Assembly (NCBI RefSeq): GCF_002575655.3
Contig: NC_053036.3
Location: 641,784,736 to 641,848,735 of the forward strand
Reading direction: 5' to 3'
From: Aegilops tauschii subsp. strangulata
Lineage: Eukaryota > Streptophyta > Magnoliopsida > Poales > Poaceae
DNA length: 64,000 nt
The notes beneath the pieces were generated by a model, which was not told where the DNA came from, ran no database searches, and saw only the letters and a list, made by a program, of their open reading frames with translations. Every line of letters starts with the position of its first letter. The first letter of the stretch is position 1. The position numbers and the translations under genes are program-made. Shown one piece after another: positions 1 to 14,600 of this stretch.

Positions 1-3000
1 GGGCCCTCATACATGCGGGGTGGTGTGGTGCCATGTCCGAAGAGGCGGCACGCGTCTCCGGGGTGTGCCCCCTCACGGACAGCGCCGCCGCCGGCACCTG
101 GAGGGGGGAAACGGGCGCGTCGGGTCTACACACGGAGGGGATCTTGCCGTGGGTCTGGCCCGGATGTTGCTCCAAAGTGTTCCTATGGACTGACCTAACA
201 CAACCGGGTGGATAGGTCCACTGCTCAAAGCCCGTCCGTGCAAAGTCAAAGGGCTAGATCCCGTGGTCAAACGCTACAGGGTTAGGCGGGACGGGGGCCC
301 TGGGGGGTAGCAATGCCACCCGAGCGTCGCACCGGGCCCTCATACATGCGGGGTGGTGTGGTGGCATGTCCCAAGAGGCGGCACGCGTCTCCGGGGTGTG
401 CCCCTCTCACGGACGGCGCAGCCGCCGGCACCTGGAGGGGGAAACGGACGCGTCGGGTCTACACGGAGGGGATCTTGCCGTGGGTCTTGCCCGGATGTTG
501 CTCCAAAGTGTTCTTATGGACTGACCTACCACAACCGGGTGGATAGGTCCACTGCTCAAAGCCCGTCCGTGCAAAGTCAAAGGGCTAGATCCCGTGGTCA
601 AACGCTACAGGGTTAGGCGGGACGGGGGCCCTGGGGGGTAGCAATGCCACCCGAGCATCGCACCGGGCCCTCATACATGCGGGGTGGTGTGGTGGCATGT
701 CCCAAGAGGTCGCACGCGTCTCCGGGGTGTGCCCCCCCTCACGGACGGCGCCACCGCCGGCACCTGGAGGGGGAAACGGACGCGTCGGGTCTACACGGTG
801 GGGATCTTGCCGTGGGTCTTGCCCGGATGTTGCTCCAAAGTGTTCTTATGGACTGACCTACCACAACCGGGTGGATAGGTCCACTGCTCAAAGCCCGTCC
901 GTGCAAAGTCAAAGGGCTAGATCCCGTGGTCAAACGCTACAGGGTTAGGCGGGACGGGGGCCCTGGGGGGTAGCAATGGCAAACGAGCGCCGCACCGGGC
1001 CCTCATACATGCGGGGTGGTGTGGTGGCATGTCCGAAGAGGCGGCACGCGTCTCCGGGGTGTGCCCCCCCTCACGGACGGCGCCGCCACCGGCACCTGGA
1101 GGGGGGAAACGGGCGCGTCGGGTCTACACGGAGGGGATCTTGCCGTGGGTCTGGCCCGGATGTTGCTCCAAAGTGTTCCTATGGACTGACCTAACACAAC
1201 CGGGTGGATAGGTCCACTGCTCAAAGCCCGTCCGTGCAAAGTCAAAGGGCTAGATCCCGTGGTCAAACGCTTCAGGGTTTGGCGGGACGGGGGCCCTGGG
1301 GGGTAGCAATGCCACCCGAGCGTCGCACCGGGCCCTCATACATGCGGGGTGGTGTGGTGCCATGTCCGAAGAGGCGGCACGCGTCTCCGGGGTGTGCCCC
1401 CTCACGGACAGCGTCCCCGCCGGCACCTGGAGGGGGGAAACGGGCGCGTCGGGTCTACACGGAGGGGATCTTGCCGTGGGTCTGGCCCGGATGTTGCTCC
1501 AAAGTGTTCCTATGGACTGACCTAACACAACCGGGTGGATAGGTCCACTGCTCAAAGCCCGTCCGTGCAAAGTCAAAGGGCTAGATCCCGTGGTCAAACG
1601 CTACAGGGTTAGGCGGGACGGGGGCCCTGGGGGGTAGCAATGCCACCCGAGCGTCGCACCGGGCCCTCATACATGCGGGGTGGTGTGGTGGCATGTCCGA
1701 AGAGGCGGCACGCGTCTCCGGGGTGTGCCCCCCCTCACGGACGGCGCAGCCGCCGGCACCTAGAGGGGGAAACGGACGCGTCGGGTCTACATGGAGGGGA
1801 TCTTGCCGTGGGTCTTGCCCGGATGTTGCTCCAAAGTGTTCTTATGGACTGACCTACCACAACCGGGTGGATAGGTCCACTGCTCAAAGCCCGTTCATGC
1901 AAAGTCAAAGGGCTAGATCCCGAGGTCAAACGCTACAGGGTTAGGCAGGACGGGGGCCCTGGGGGTAGCAATGCCACCCGAGCGTCGCACCGGGCCCTCA
2001 AACATGCGGGGTGGTGTGGTGGCATGTCCGAAGAGGCGGCACGCGTCTCCGGGGTGTGCCCCCCCTCACGGACGGCACCGCCGCCGGCACCTGGAGGGGG
2101 GAAACGGGCGCGAAGGGTCTACACAGAGGGGATCTTGTCGTGGGTCTGGCCCGGATGTTGCTCCAAAGTGTTCCTATGGACTGACCTAACACAACCGGGT
2201 GGATAGGTCCACTGCTCAAAGCCCGTCCGTGCAAAGTCAAAGGGCTAGATCCCGTGGTCAAACGCTACAGGGTTAGGCGGGACGGGGGTCCTGGGGGTAG
2301 CAATGCCAACCGAGCGTCGCACCGGGCCCTCATACATGCGGGGTGGTGTGGTGGCATGTCCCAAGAGGCGGCACGCGTCTCCCGGGTGTGCCCCCCCTCA
2401 CGGACGGCGCCGCCGCCGGCACCTGGAGAGGGAAACGGACGCGTCGGGTCTACACGGAGGGGATCTTGCCGTGGGTCTTGCCCGGATGTTGCTCCAAAGT
2501 GTTCTTATGGACTGACCTACCACAACCGGGTGGATAGGTCCACTGCTCAAAGCCCGTCCGTGCAAAGTCAAAGGGCTAGATCCCGTGGTCAAACGCTACA
2601 GGGTTAGGCGGGATGGGGGCCCTGGGGGGTAGCAATGCCACCCGAGATTCTCACCGGGCCCTCATACATGCGGGGTGGTGTGGTGGCATGTCCGAAGAGG
2701 CGGCACGCGTCTCCGGGGTGTGCCCCCCTCACGGACGGCGCCGCCGCCGGCACCTGGAGGGGGGAAACGGGCGCGTCGGGTCTACACGGAGGGGATCTTG
2801 CCGTGGGTCTGGCCCGGATTTTGCTCCAAAGTGTTCCTATGGACTGACCTAACACAACCGGGTTGATAGGTCCACTGCGCAAAGCCCGTCCGTGCAAAGT
2901 CAAAGGGCTATATCCCGTGGTCAAACGCTACAGGGTTGGCGGGACGGGGGCCCTGGGGGGTAGCAATGCCACCCGAGCGTCGCACCGGGCCCTCATACAT

Positions 3001-6000
3001 GCGGGGTGGTGTGGTGCCATGTCCGAAGAGGCGGCACGCGTCTCCGGGGTGTGCCCCCTCACAGACAGCGCCGCCGCCGGCACCTGGAGGGGGGAAACGG
3101 GCGCGTCGGGTCTACACACGGAGGGGATCTTGCCATGGGTCTGGCCCGGATGTTGCTCGAAAGTGTTCCTATGGACTGACCTAACACAACCGGGTGGATA
3201 GGTCCACTGCTCAAAGCCCGTCCGTGCAAAGTCAAAGGGCTAGATCCCGTGGTCAAACGCTACAGGGTTAGGCGGGACGGGGGCCCTGGGGGGTAGCAAT
3301 GCCACCCGAGCGTCGCACCGGGCCCTCATACATGCGGGGTGGTGTGGTGGCATGTCCGAAGAGGCGGCACGCGTCTCCGGGGTGTGCCCCCCCTCACGGA
3401 CGGCGCAGCCGCCGGCACCTGGAGGGGGAAACGGACGCGTCGGGTCTACACGGAGGGGATCTTGCCGTGGGTCTTGCCCGGATGTTGCTCCAAAGTTTTC
3501 TTATGGACTGACCTACCACAACCGGGTGGATAGGTCCACTGCTCAAAGCCCGTTCGTGCAAAGTCAATGGGCTAGATCCCGTGGTCAAACGCTACAGGGT
3601 TAGGCGGGACGGGGGCCCTGGGGGGTAGCAATGCCACCCGAGCGTCGCACCGGGCCCTCATACATGTGGGGTGGTGTGGTGGCATGTCCGAAGAGGCGAC
3701 ACGCGTCTCCGGGGTGTGCCCCCTCCTCACGGACGGCACCGCCGCCGGCACCTGGAGGGGGGAAACGGGCGCGTCGGGTCTACACGGAGGGGATCTTGTC
3801 GTGGGTCTGGCCCGGATGTTGCTCCAAAGTGTTCCCATGAGACTGACCTAACACAACCGGGTGGATAGGTCCACTGCTCAAAGCCCGTCCGTGCAAAGTC
3901 AAAGGGCTAGATCCCGTGGTCAAACGCTACAGGGTTAGGCGGGACGGGGGCCCTGGGGGTAGCAATGCCACCCGAGCGTCGCACCGGGCCCTCATACATG
4001 CGGGGTGGTGTGGTGGCATGTCCCAAGAGGCGGCACGCGTCTCCCGGGTGTGCCCCCCTCACGGACGGCGCAGCCGCCGGCACCTGGAGGGGGAAACGGA
4101 CGCGTCGGGTCTACACGGAGGGGATCTTGCCCGGATGTTGCTCCAAAGTGTTCTTATGGACTGACCTACCACAACCGGGTGGATAGGTCCACTGCTCAAA
4201 GCTCGTCCGTGCAAAGTCAAAGGGCTAGATCCCGTGGTCAAACGCTACAGGGTTAGGCGGGACGGGGGCCCTGGGGGGTAGCAATGCCACCCGAGCGTCG
4301 CACCGGGCCCTCATACATGCGGGGTGGTGTGGTGGCATGTCCGAAGAGGCGGCACGCGTCTCCGGGGTGTGCCCCCCTCACGGACGGCGCCGCCGCCGGC
4401 ACCTGGAGGGGGAAACGGGCGCGTCGGGTCTACACGGAGGGGATCTTGCCGTGGGTCTGGCCCGGATGTTGCTCCAAAGTGTTCCTATGGATTGACCTAA
4501 CACAACCGGGTGGATAGGTCCACTGCTCAAAGCCCGTCCGTGCAAAGTCAATGGGCTAGATCCCGTGGTCAAACGCTACAGGGTTAGGCGGGACGGGGGC
4601 CCTGGGGGTAGCAATGCCACCCGAGCGTCGCACCGGGCCCTCATACATGCGGGGTGGTGTGGTGGCATGTCCCAAGAGGTGGCACGCGTCTCCCGGGTGT
4701 GCCCCCCCTCACGGACGGCGCCGCCGCCGGCACCTGGAGGGGGAAACGGACGCGTCGGGTCTACACGGAGGGGATCTTGCCGTGGGTCTTGCCCGGATGT
4801 TGCTCCAAAGTGTTCTTATGGACTGACCTACCACAACCGGGTGGATAGGTCCACTGCTCAAAGCCTGTCCGTGCAAAGTCAAAGGGCTAGATCCCGTGGT
4901 CAAACGCTACAGGGTTAGGCGGGACGGGGGCCCTGGGGGGTAGCAATGCCACCCGAGATTCGCACCGGGCCCTCATACATGCGGGGTGGTGTGGTGGCAT
5001 GTCCGAAGAGGCGGCACGCGTCTCCGGGGTGTGCCCCCCCTCACGGACGGCGCCGCCGCCGGCACCTGGAGGGGGAAACGGGCGCGTCGGGTCTACACGG
5101 AGGGGATCTTGCCGTGGGTCTGGCCCGGATGTTGCTCCAAAGTGTTCCTATGGACTGAGCTAACACAACCGGGTGGATAGGTCCACTGCTCAAAGCCCGT
5201 CCGTGCAAAGTCAAAGGGCTAGATCCCGTGGTCAAATGCTACAGGGTTAGGCGGGACGGGGGCCCTGGGGGGTAGCAATTCCACCCGAGCGTCGCACCGG
5301 GCCCTCATACATGCGGGGTCGTGTGGTGCCATGTCCGATGAGGCGGCACGCGTCTCCGGGGTGTGCCCCCTCACGGACAGCGCCGCCGCCGGCACCTGGA
5401 GGGGGGAAACGGGCGCGTCGGGTCTACACGGAGGGGATCTTGCCGTGGGTCTGGCCCGGATGTTGCTCCAAAGTGTTCCTATGGACTGACCTAACACAAC
5501 CGGGTGGATAGGTCCACTGCTCAAAGCCCGTCTGTGCAAAGTCAAAGGGCTAGATCCCGTGGTCAAACGCTACTGGGTTAGGCGGGACGGGGCCCTGGGG
5601 GGTAGCAATGCCACCCGAGCGTCGCACCGGGCCCTCATACATGCGGGGTGGTGTGGTGGCATGTCCGAAGAGGCGGCACGCGTCTCCGGGGTGTGCCCCC
5701 CCTCACGGACGGCGCATCCGCCGGCACCTGGAGGGGGAAACGGACGCGTCGGGTCTACACGGAGGGGATCTTGCCGTGGGTCTTGCCCGGATGTTGCTCC
5801 AAAGTGTTCTGATGGACTGACCTACCACAACCGGGTGGATAGGTCCACTGCTCAAAGCCCGTTCGTGCAAAGTCAATGGGCTAGATCCCGTGGTCAAACG
5901 CTACAGGGTTAGGCGGGACGGGGGCCCTGGGGGGTAGCAATGCCACCCGAGCGTCGCACCGGGCCCTCATACATGCGGGGTGGTGTGGTGGCATGTCCCA

Positions 6001-8260
6001 AGAGGCGGCACGCGTCTCCGGGGTGTGCCCCCCCTCACGGACGGCACCGCCGCCGGCACCTGGAGGGGGGAAACGGGCGCGTCGGGTCTACACGGAGGGG
6101 ATCTTGTCGTGGGTCTGGCCCGGATGTTGCTCCAAAGTGTTCCTATGGACTGACCTAACACAACCGGGTGGATAGGTCCACTGCTCAAAGCCCGTCCGTG
6201 CAAAGTCAAAGGGCTAGATCCCGTGGTCAAACGCTACAGGGTTAGGCGGGACGGGGGCCCTGGGGGTAGCAATGTCACCCGAGCGTCGCACCGAGCCCTC
6301 ATACATGCGGGGTGGTGTGGTGGCATGTCCCAAGAGGCGGCACGCGTCTCCCGGGTGTGCCCCCCCTCACGGACGGCGCCGCCGCCGGCACCTGGAGGGG
6401 GAAACGGACGCGTCGGGTCTACACGGAGGGGATCTTGCCGTGGGTCTTGCCCGGATGTTGCTCCAAAGTGTTCTTATGGACTGACCTACCACAACCGGGT
6501 GGATAGGTCCACTGCTCAAAGCCCGTCCGTGCAAAGTCAAAGGGCTAGATCCCGTGGTCAAACGCTACAGGGTTAGGCGGGACGGGGGCCCTAGGGGGTA
6601 GCAATGCCACCCGAGCGTCGCACCGGGCCCTCATACATGCGGGGTGGTGTGGTGGCATGTCCCAAGAGGCGGCACGCGTCTCCGGGGTGTGCCCCCGCTC
6701 ACGGACGGCGCCGCCGCCGGCACCTGGAGGGGGAAACGGGCGCGTCGGGTCTACACGGAGGGGATCTTGCCGTGGGTCTGGCCCGGATGTTGCTCCAAAG
6801 TGTTCCTATGGATTGACCTAACACAACCGGGTGGATAGGTCCACTGCTCAAAGCCCGTCCGTGCAAAGTCAAGGGGCTAGATCCCGTGGTCAAACGATAC
6901 AGGGTTAGGCGGGACGGGGGCCCTGTGGGTAGCAATGCCACCCGAGCGTCGCACCGGGCCCTCATACATGCGGGGTGGTGTGGTGGCATGTCCCAAGAGG
7001 CGGCACGCGTCTCCCGGGTGTGCCCCCCCTCACGGACGGCGCCGCCGCCGGCACCTGGAGGGGGAAACGGACGCGTCGGGTCTACACGGAGGGGATCTTG
7101 CCGTGGGTCTTAGCCGGATGTTGCTCCAATGTGTTCTTATGGACTTACCTACCACAACCGGGAGGATAGGTCCACTGCTCAAAGCCCGTCCGTGCAAAGT
7201 CAAAGGGCTAGATCCCGTGGTCAAACGCTACAGGGTTAGGCGGGACGGGGGCCCTGGGGGGTAGCAATGCCACCCGATATTCGCACCGGGCCCTCATACA
7301 TGCGGGGTGGTGTGGTGGCATGTCCGAAGAGGCGGCACGCGTCTCCGGGGTGTGCCCCTCTCACGGTCGGCGCAGCCGCCGGCACCTGGAGGGGGGAAAC
7401 GGGCGCGTCGGGTCTACACGGAGGGGAGCTTGCCGTGGGTCTGGCCCGGATGTTGCTCCAAAGTGTTCCTATGGACTAACCTAACACAACCGGGTGGATA
7501 GGTCCACTACTCAAAGCCCATCCGTGCAAAGTCAAAGGGCTAGATCCCGTGGTCAAACGCTATAGGGTTAGGCGGGACGGGGGCCCTGGGGGGTAGCAAT
7601 GCCACCCGAGCGTCGCACCGGGCCCTCATACGTGCGGGGTGGTGTGGTGGCATGTCCCAAGAGGCGGCACGCGTCTCCGGGGTGTGCCCCCCTCACGGAC
7701 GGCGCCGCCGCCGGCACCTGGAGGGGGGAAACGGGCGCGTCGGGTCTACACGGAGGGGATCTTGCCGTGGGTCTGGCCCGGATGTTGCTCCAAAGTGTTC
7801 CTATGGACTAACCTAACACAACCGGGTGGATAGGTCCACTACTCAAAGCCCGTCCGTGCAAAGTCAAAGGGCTAGATCCCGTGGTCAAACGCTATAGGGT
7901 TAGGCGGGACGGGGGCCCTGGGGGGTAGCAATGCCACCCGAGCGTCGCACCGGGCCCTCATACGTGCGGGGTGGTGTGGTGGCATGTCCCAAGAGGCGGC
8001 ACGCGTCTCCGGGGTGTGCCCCCCTCACGGACGGCGCCGCCGCCGGCACCTGGAGGGGGAAACGGACGCGTCGGGTCTACACGGAGGGGATCCTGCCGTG
8101 GGTCTTGCCCGGATGTTGCTCCAAAGTGTTCTTATGGACTGACCTACCACAACCGGGTGGATAGGTCCACTGCTCAAAGCCGTCCGTGCAAAGTCAAAGG
8201 GCTAGATCCCGTGGTCAAACGCTACAGGGTTAGGCGGGACGGGGGCCCTGGGGGGTAGCA
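1..8260 (+). repeat. Higher-order repeat, copy 1 (26-monomer unit)
   Basis: First copy of a long higher-order unit, cut by the window start. Monomers starting at 313, 644, 976, 1308 and so on recur in the same order and with the same private variants 8613 bp downstream (26 monomers). After one extra monomer in this copy (about 1308-1639) the offset becomes 8281-8282 bp. Shared private markers include TTCAGGGTTTGGCGG near 1272, a 12 bp deletion giving GATCTTGCCCGGATG near 4124, GGGTCTTAGCCGG near 7107 and GGGATCCTGCC near 8088. The last monomer (7931-8260) matches its partner less well. Confidence 0.9.
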
Positions 8261-8613
8261 ATGCCACCCGAGATTCGCACCGGGCCCTCATACATGCGGG
8301 GTGGTGTGGTGGCATGTCCGAAGAGGCGGCACGCGTCTCCGGGGTGTGCCCCCCCTCACGGATGGCGCCGCCGCCGGCAGCTGGAGGGGGGAAACGGGCG
8401 CGTCGGGTCTACACGGAGGGGATCTTGCCGTGGGTCTGGCCCGGATTTTGCTCCAAAGTGTTCCTATGGACTGACCTAACACAACCGGGTGGATAGGTCC
8501 ACTGCCCAAAGCCCGTCCGTGCAAAGTCAAAGGGCTAGATCCCGTGGTCAAACGCTACAGGGTTAGGCGGGACGGGGGCCTGGGGGGTAGCAATGCCACC
8601 AGAGCGTCGCACC

Positions 8614-11600
8614 GGGCCCTCATACATGCGGGGTGGTGTGGTGCCATGTCCGAAGAGGCGGCACGCGTCTCCGGGGTGTGCCCCCTCACGGACAGCGCCG
8701 CCGCCGGCACCTGGAGGGGGGAAACGGGCGCGTCGGGTCTACACACGGAGGGGATCTTGCCGTGGGTCTGGCCCGGATGTTGCTCCAAAGTGTTCCTATG
8801 GACTGACCTAACACAACCGGGTGGATAGGTCCACTGCTCAAAGCCCGTCCGTGCAAAGTCAAAGGGCTAGATCCCGTGGTCAAACGCTACAGGGTTAGGC
8901 GGGACGGGGGCCCTGGGGGGTAGCAATGCCACCCGAGCGTCGCACCGGGCCCTCATACATGCGGGGTGGTGTGGTGGCATGTCCCAAGAGGCGGCACGCG
9001 TCTCCGGGGTGTGCCCCTCTCACGGACGGCGCAGCCGCCGGCACCTGGAGGGGGAAACGGACGCGTCGGGTCTACACGGAGGGGATCTTGCCGTGGGTCT
9101 TGCCCGGATGTTGCTCCAAAGTGTTCTTATGGACTGACCTACCACAACCGGGTGGATAGGTCCACTGCTCAAAGCCCGTCCGTGCAAAGTCAAAGGGCTA
9201 GATCCCGTGGTCAAACGCTACAGGGTTAGGCGGGACGGGGGCCCTGGGGGGTAGCAATGCCACCCGAGCATCGCACCGGGCCCTCATACATGCGGGGTGG
9301 TGTGGTGGCATGTCCCAAGAGGCCGCACGCGTCTCCGGGGTGTGCCCCCCCTCACGGACGGCGCCACCGCCGGCACCTGGAGGGGGAAACGGACGCGTCG
9401 GGTCTACACGGTGGGGATCTTGCCGTGGGTCTTGCCCGGATGTTGCTCCAAAGTGTTCTTATGGACTGACCTACCACAACCGGGTGGATAGGTCCACTGC
9501 TCAAAGCCCGTCCGTGCAAAGTCAAAGGGCTAGATCCCGTGGTCAAACGCTACAGGGTTAGGCGGGACGGGGGCCCTGGGGGGTAGCAATGCCAAACGAG
9601 CGCCGCACCGGGCCCTCATACATGCGGGGTGGTGTGGTGGCATGTCCGAAGAGGCGGCACGCGTCTCCGGGGTGTGCCCCCCCTCACGGACGGCGCCGCC
9701 ACCGGCACCTGGAGGGGGGAAACGGGCGCGTCGGGTCTACACGGAGGGGATCTTGCCGTGGGTCTGGCCCGGATGTTGCTCCAAAGTGTTCATATGGACT
9801 GACCTAACACAACCGGGTGGATAGGTCCACTGCTCAAAGCCCGTCCGTGCAAAGTCAAAGGGCTAGATCCCGTGGTCAAACGCTTCAGGGTTTGGCGGGA
9901 CGGGGGCCCTGGGGGGTAGCAATGCCACCCGAGCGTCGCACCGGGCCCTCATACATGCGGGGTGGTGTGGTGGCATGTCCGAAGAGGCGGCACGCGTCTC
10001 CGGGGTGTGCCCCCCCTCACGGACGGCGCAGCCGCCGGCACCTAGAGGGGGAAACGGACGCGTCGGGTCTACATGGAGGGGATCTTGCCGTGGGTCTTGC
10101 CCGGATGTTGCTCCAAAGTGTTCTTATGGACTGACCTACCACAACCGGGTGGATAGGTCCACTGCTCAAAGCCCGTTCATGCAAAGTCAAAGGGCTAGAT
10201 CCCGAGGTCAAACGCTACAGGGTTAGGCAGGACGGGGGCCCTGGGGGTAGCAATGCCACCCGAGCGTCGCACCGGGCCCTCAAACATGCGGGGTGGTGTG
10301 GTGGCATGTCCGAAGAGGCGGCACGCGTCTCCGGGGTGTGCCCCCCCTCACGGACGGCACCGCCGCCGGCACCTGGAGGGGGGAAACGGGCGCGAAGGGT
10401 CTACACAGAGGGGATCTTGTCGTGGGTCTGGCCCGGATGTTGCTCCAAAGTGTTCCTATGGACTGACCTAACACAACCGGGTGGATAGGTCCACTGCTCA
10501 AAGCCCGTCCGTGCAAAGTCAAAGGGCTAGATCCCGTGGTCAAACGCTACAGGGTTAGGCGGGACGGGGGTCCTGGGGGTAGCAATGCCAACCGAGCGTC
10601 GCACCGGGCCCTCATACATGCGGGGTGGTGTGGTGGCATGTCCCAAGAGGCGGCACGCGTCTCCCGGGTGTGCCCCCCCTCACGGACGGCGCCGCCGCAG
10701 GCACCTGGAGAGGGAAACGGACGCGTCGGGTCTACACGGAGGGGATCTTGCCGTGGGTCTTGCCCGGATGTTGCTCCAAAGTGTTCTTATGGACTGACCT
10801 ACCACAACCGGGTGGATAGGTCCACTGCTCAAAGCCCGTCCGTGCAAAGTCAAAGGGCTAGATCCCGTGGTCAAACGCTACAGGGTTAGGCGGGATGGGG
10901 GCCCTGGGGGGTAGCAATGCCACCCGAGATTCTCACCGGGCCCTCATACATGCGGGGTGGTGTGGTGGCATGTCCGAAGAGGCGGCACGCGTCTCCGGGG
11001 TGTGCCCCCCTCACGGACGGCGCCGCCGCCGGCACCTGGAGGGGGGAAACGGGCGCGTCGGGTCTACACGGAGGGGATCTTGCCGTGGGTCTGGCCCGGA
11101 TTTTGCTCCAAAGTGTTCCTATGGACTGACCTAACACAACCGGGTTGATAGGTCCACTGCGCAAAGCCCGTCCGTGCAAAGTCAAAGGGCTATATCCCGT
11201 GGTCAAACGCTACAGGGTTGGCGGGACGGGGGCCCTGGGGGGTAGCAATGCCACCCGAGCGTCGCACCGGGCCCTCATACATGCGGGGTGGTGTGGTGCC
11301 ATGTCCGAAGAGGCGGCACGCGTCTCCGGGGTGTGCCCCCTCACAGACAGCGCCGCCGCCGGCACCTGGAGGGGGGAAACGGGCGCGTCGGGTCTACACA
11401 CGGAGGGGATCTTGCCATGGGTCTGGCCCGGATGTTGCTCGAAAGTGTTCCTATGGACTGACCTAACACAACCGGGTGGATAGGTCCACTGCTCAAAGCC
11501 CGTCCGTGCAAAGTCAAAGGGCTAGATCCCGTGGTCAAACGCTACAGGGTTAGGCGGGACGGGGGCCCTGGGGGGTAGCAATGCCACCAGAGCGTCGCAC

Positions 11601-14600
11601 CGGGCCCTCATACATGCGGGGTGGTGTGGTGGCATGTCCGAAGAGGCGGCACGCGTCTCCGGGGTGTGCCCCCCTCACGGACGGCGCAGCCGCCGGCACC
11701 TGGAGGGGGAAACGGACGCGTCGGGTCTACACGGAGGGGATCTTGCCGTGGGTCTTGCCCGGATGTTGCTCCAAAGTTTTCTTATGGACTGACCTACCAC
11801 AACCGGGTGGATAGGTCCACTGCTCAAAGCCCGTTCGTGCAAAGTCAATGGGCTAGATCCCGTGGTCAAACGCTACAGGGTTAGGCGGGACGGGGGCCCT
11901 GGGGGGTAGCAATGCCACCCGAGCGTCGCACCGGGCCCTCATACATGTGGGGTGGTGTGGTGGCATGTCCGAAGAGGCGACACGCGTCTCCGGGGTGTGC
12001 CCCCTCCTCACGGACGGCACCGCCGCCGGCACCTGGAGGGGGGAAACGGGCGCGTCGGGTCTACACGGAGGGGATCTTGTCGTGGGTCTGGCCCGGATGT
12101 TGCTCCAAAGTGTTCCCATGAGACTGACCTAACACAACCGGGTGGATAGGTCCACTGCTCAAAGCCCGTCCGTGCAAAGTCAAAGGGCTAGATCCCGTGG
12201 TCAAACGCTACAGGGTTAGGCGGGACGGGGGCCCTGGGGGTAGCAATGCCACCCGAGCGTCGCACCGGGCCCTCATACATGCGGGGTGGTGTGGTGGCAT
12301 GTCCCAAGAGGCGGCACGCGTCTCCCGGGTGTGCCCCCCTCACGGACGGCGCAGCCGCCGGCACCTGGAGGGGGAAACGGACGCGTCGGGTCTACACGGA
12401 GGGGATCTTGCCCGGATGTTGCTCCAAAGTGTTCTTATGGACTGACCTACCACAACCGGGTGGATAGGTCCACTGCTCAAAGCTCGTCCGTGCAAAGTCA
12501 AAGGGCTAGATCCCGTGGTCAAACGCTACAGGGTTAGGCGGGACGGGGGCCCTGGGGGGTAGCAATGCCACCCGAGCGTCGCACCGGGCCCTCATACATG
12601 CGGGGTGGTGTGGTGGCATGTCCGAAGAGGCGGCACGCGTCTCCGGGGTGTGCCCCCCTCACGGACGGCGCCGCCGCCGGCACCTGGAGGGGGAAACGGG
12701 CGCGTCGGGTCTACACGGAGGGGATCTTGCCGTGGGTCTGGCCCGGATGTTGCTCCAAAGTGTTCCTATGGATTGACCTAACACAACCGGGTGGATAGGT
12801 CCACTGCTCAAAGCCCGTCCGTGCAAAGTCAATGGGCTAGATCCCGTGGTCAAACGCTACAGGGTTAGGCGGGACGGGGGCCCTGGGGGTAGCAATGCCA
12901 CCCGAGCGTCGCACCGGGCCCTCATACATGCGGGGTGGTGTGGTGGCATGTCCCAAGAGGTGGCACGCGTCTCCCGGGTGTGCCCCCCCTCACGGACGGC
13001 GCCGCCGCCGGCACCTGGAGGGGGAAACGGACGCGTCGGGTCTACACGGAGGGGATCTTGCCCTGGGTCTTGCCCGGATGTTGCTCCAAAGTGTTCTTAT
13101 GGACTGACCTACCACAACCGGGTGGATAGGTCCTCTGCTCAAAGCCTGTCCGTGCAAAGTCAAAGGGCTAGATCCCGTGGTCAAACGCTACAGGGTTAGG
13201 CGGGACGGGGGCCCTGGGGGGTAGCAATGCCACCCGAGATTCGCACCGGGCCCTCATACATGCGGGGTGGTGTGGTGGCATGTCCGAAGAGGCGGCACGC
13301 GTCTCCGGGGTGTGCCCCCCCTCACGGACGGCGCCGCCGCCGGCACCTGGAGGGGGAAACGGGCGCGTCGGGTCTACACGGAGGGGATCTTGCCGTGGGT
13401 CTGGCCCGGATGTTGCTCCAAAGTGTTCCTATGGACTGAGCTAACACAACCGGGTGGATAGGTCCACTGCTCAAAGCCCGTCCGTGCAAAGTCAAAGGGC
13501 TAGATCCCGTGGTCAAATGCTACAGGGTTAGGCGGGACGGGGGCCCTGGGGGGTAGCAATTCCACCCGAGCGTCGCACCGGGCCCTCATACATGCGGGGT
13601 CGTGTGGTGCCATGTCCGATGAGGCGGCACGCGTCTCCGGGGTGTGCCCCCTCACGGACAGCGCCGCCGCCGGCACCTGGAGGGGGGAAACGGGCGCGTC
13701 GGGTCTACACGGAGGGGATCTTGCCGTGGGTCTGGCCCGGATGTTGCTCCAAAGTGTTCCTATGGACTGACCTAACACAACCGGGTGGATAGGTCCACTG
13801 CTCAAAGCCCGTCTGTGCAAAGTCAAAGGGCTAGATCCCGTGGTCAAACGCTACTGGGTTAGGCGGGACGGGGCCCTGGGGGGTAGCAATGCCACCCGAG
13901 CGTCGCACCGGGCCCTCATACATGCGGGGTGGTGTGGTGGCATGTCCGAAGAGGCGGCACGCGTCTCCGGGGTGTGCCCCCCCTCACGGACGGCGCATCC
14001 GCCGGCACCTGGAGGGGGAAACGGACGCGTCGGGTCTACACGGAGGGGATCTTGCCGTGGGTCTTGCCCGGATGTTGCTCCAAAGTGTTCTGATGGACTG
14101 ACCTACCACAACCGGGTGGATAGGTCCACTGCTCAAAGCCCGTTCGTGCAAAGTCAATGGGCTAGATCCCGTGGTCAAACGCTACAGGGTTAGGCGGGAC
14201 GGGGGCCCTGGGGGGTAGCAATGCCACCCGAGCGTCGCACCGGGCCCTCATACATGCGGGGTGGTATGGTGGCATGTCCCAAGAGGCGGCACGCGTCTCC
14301 GGGGTGTGCCCCCCCTCACGGACGGCACCGCCGCCGGCACCTGGAGGGGGGAAACGGGCGCGTCGGGTCTACACGGAGGGGATCTTGTCGTGGGTCTGGC
14401 CCGGATGTTGCTCCAAAGTGTTCCTATGGACTGACCTAACACAACCGGGTGGATAGGTCCACTGCTCAAAGCCCGTCCGTGCAAAGTCAAAGGGCTAGAT
14501 CCCGTGGTCAAACGCTACAGGGTTAGGCGGGACGGGGGCCCTGGGGGTAGCAATGTCACCCGAGCGTCGCACCGAGCCCTCATACATGCGGGGTGGTGTG

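Noticed and set aside
260..300. Telomere-like AGGGTTAGG in each monomer
   Set aside because: Only about one and a half units, with no tandem TTTAGGG. Treated as chance.
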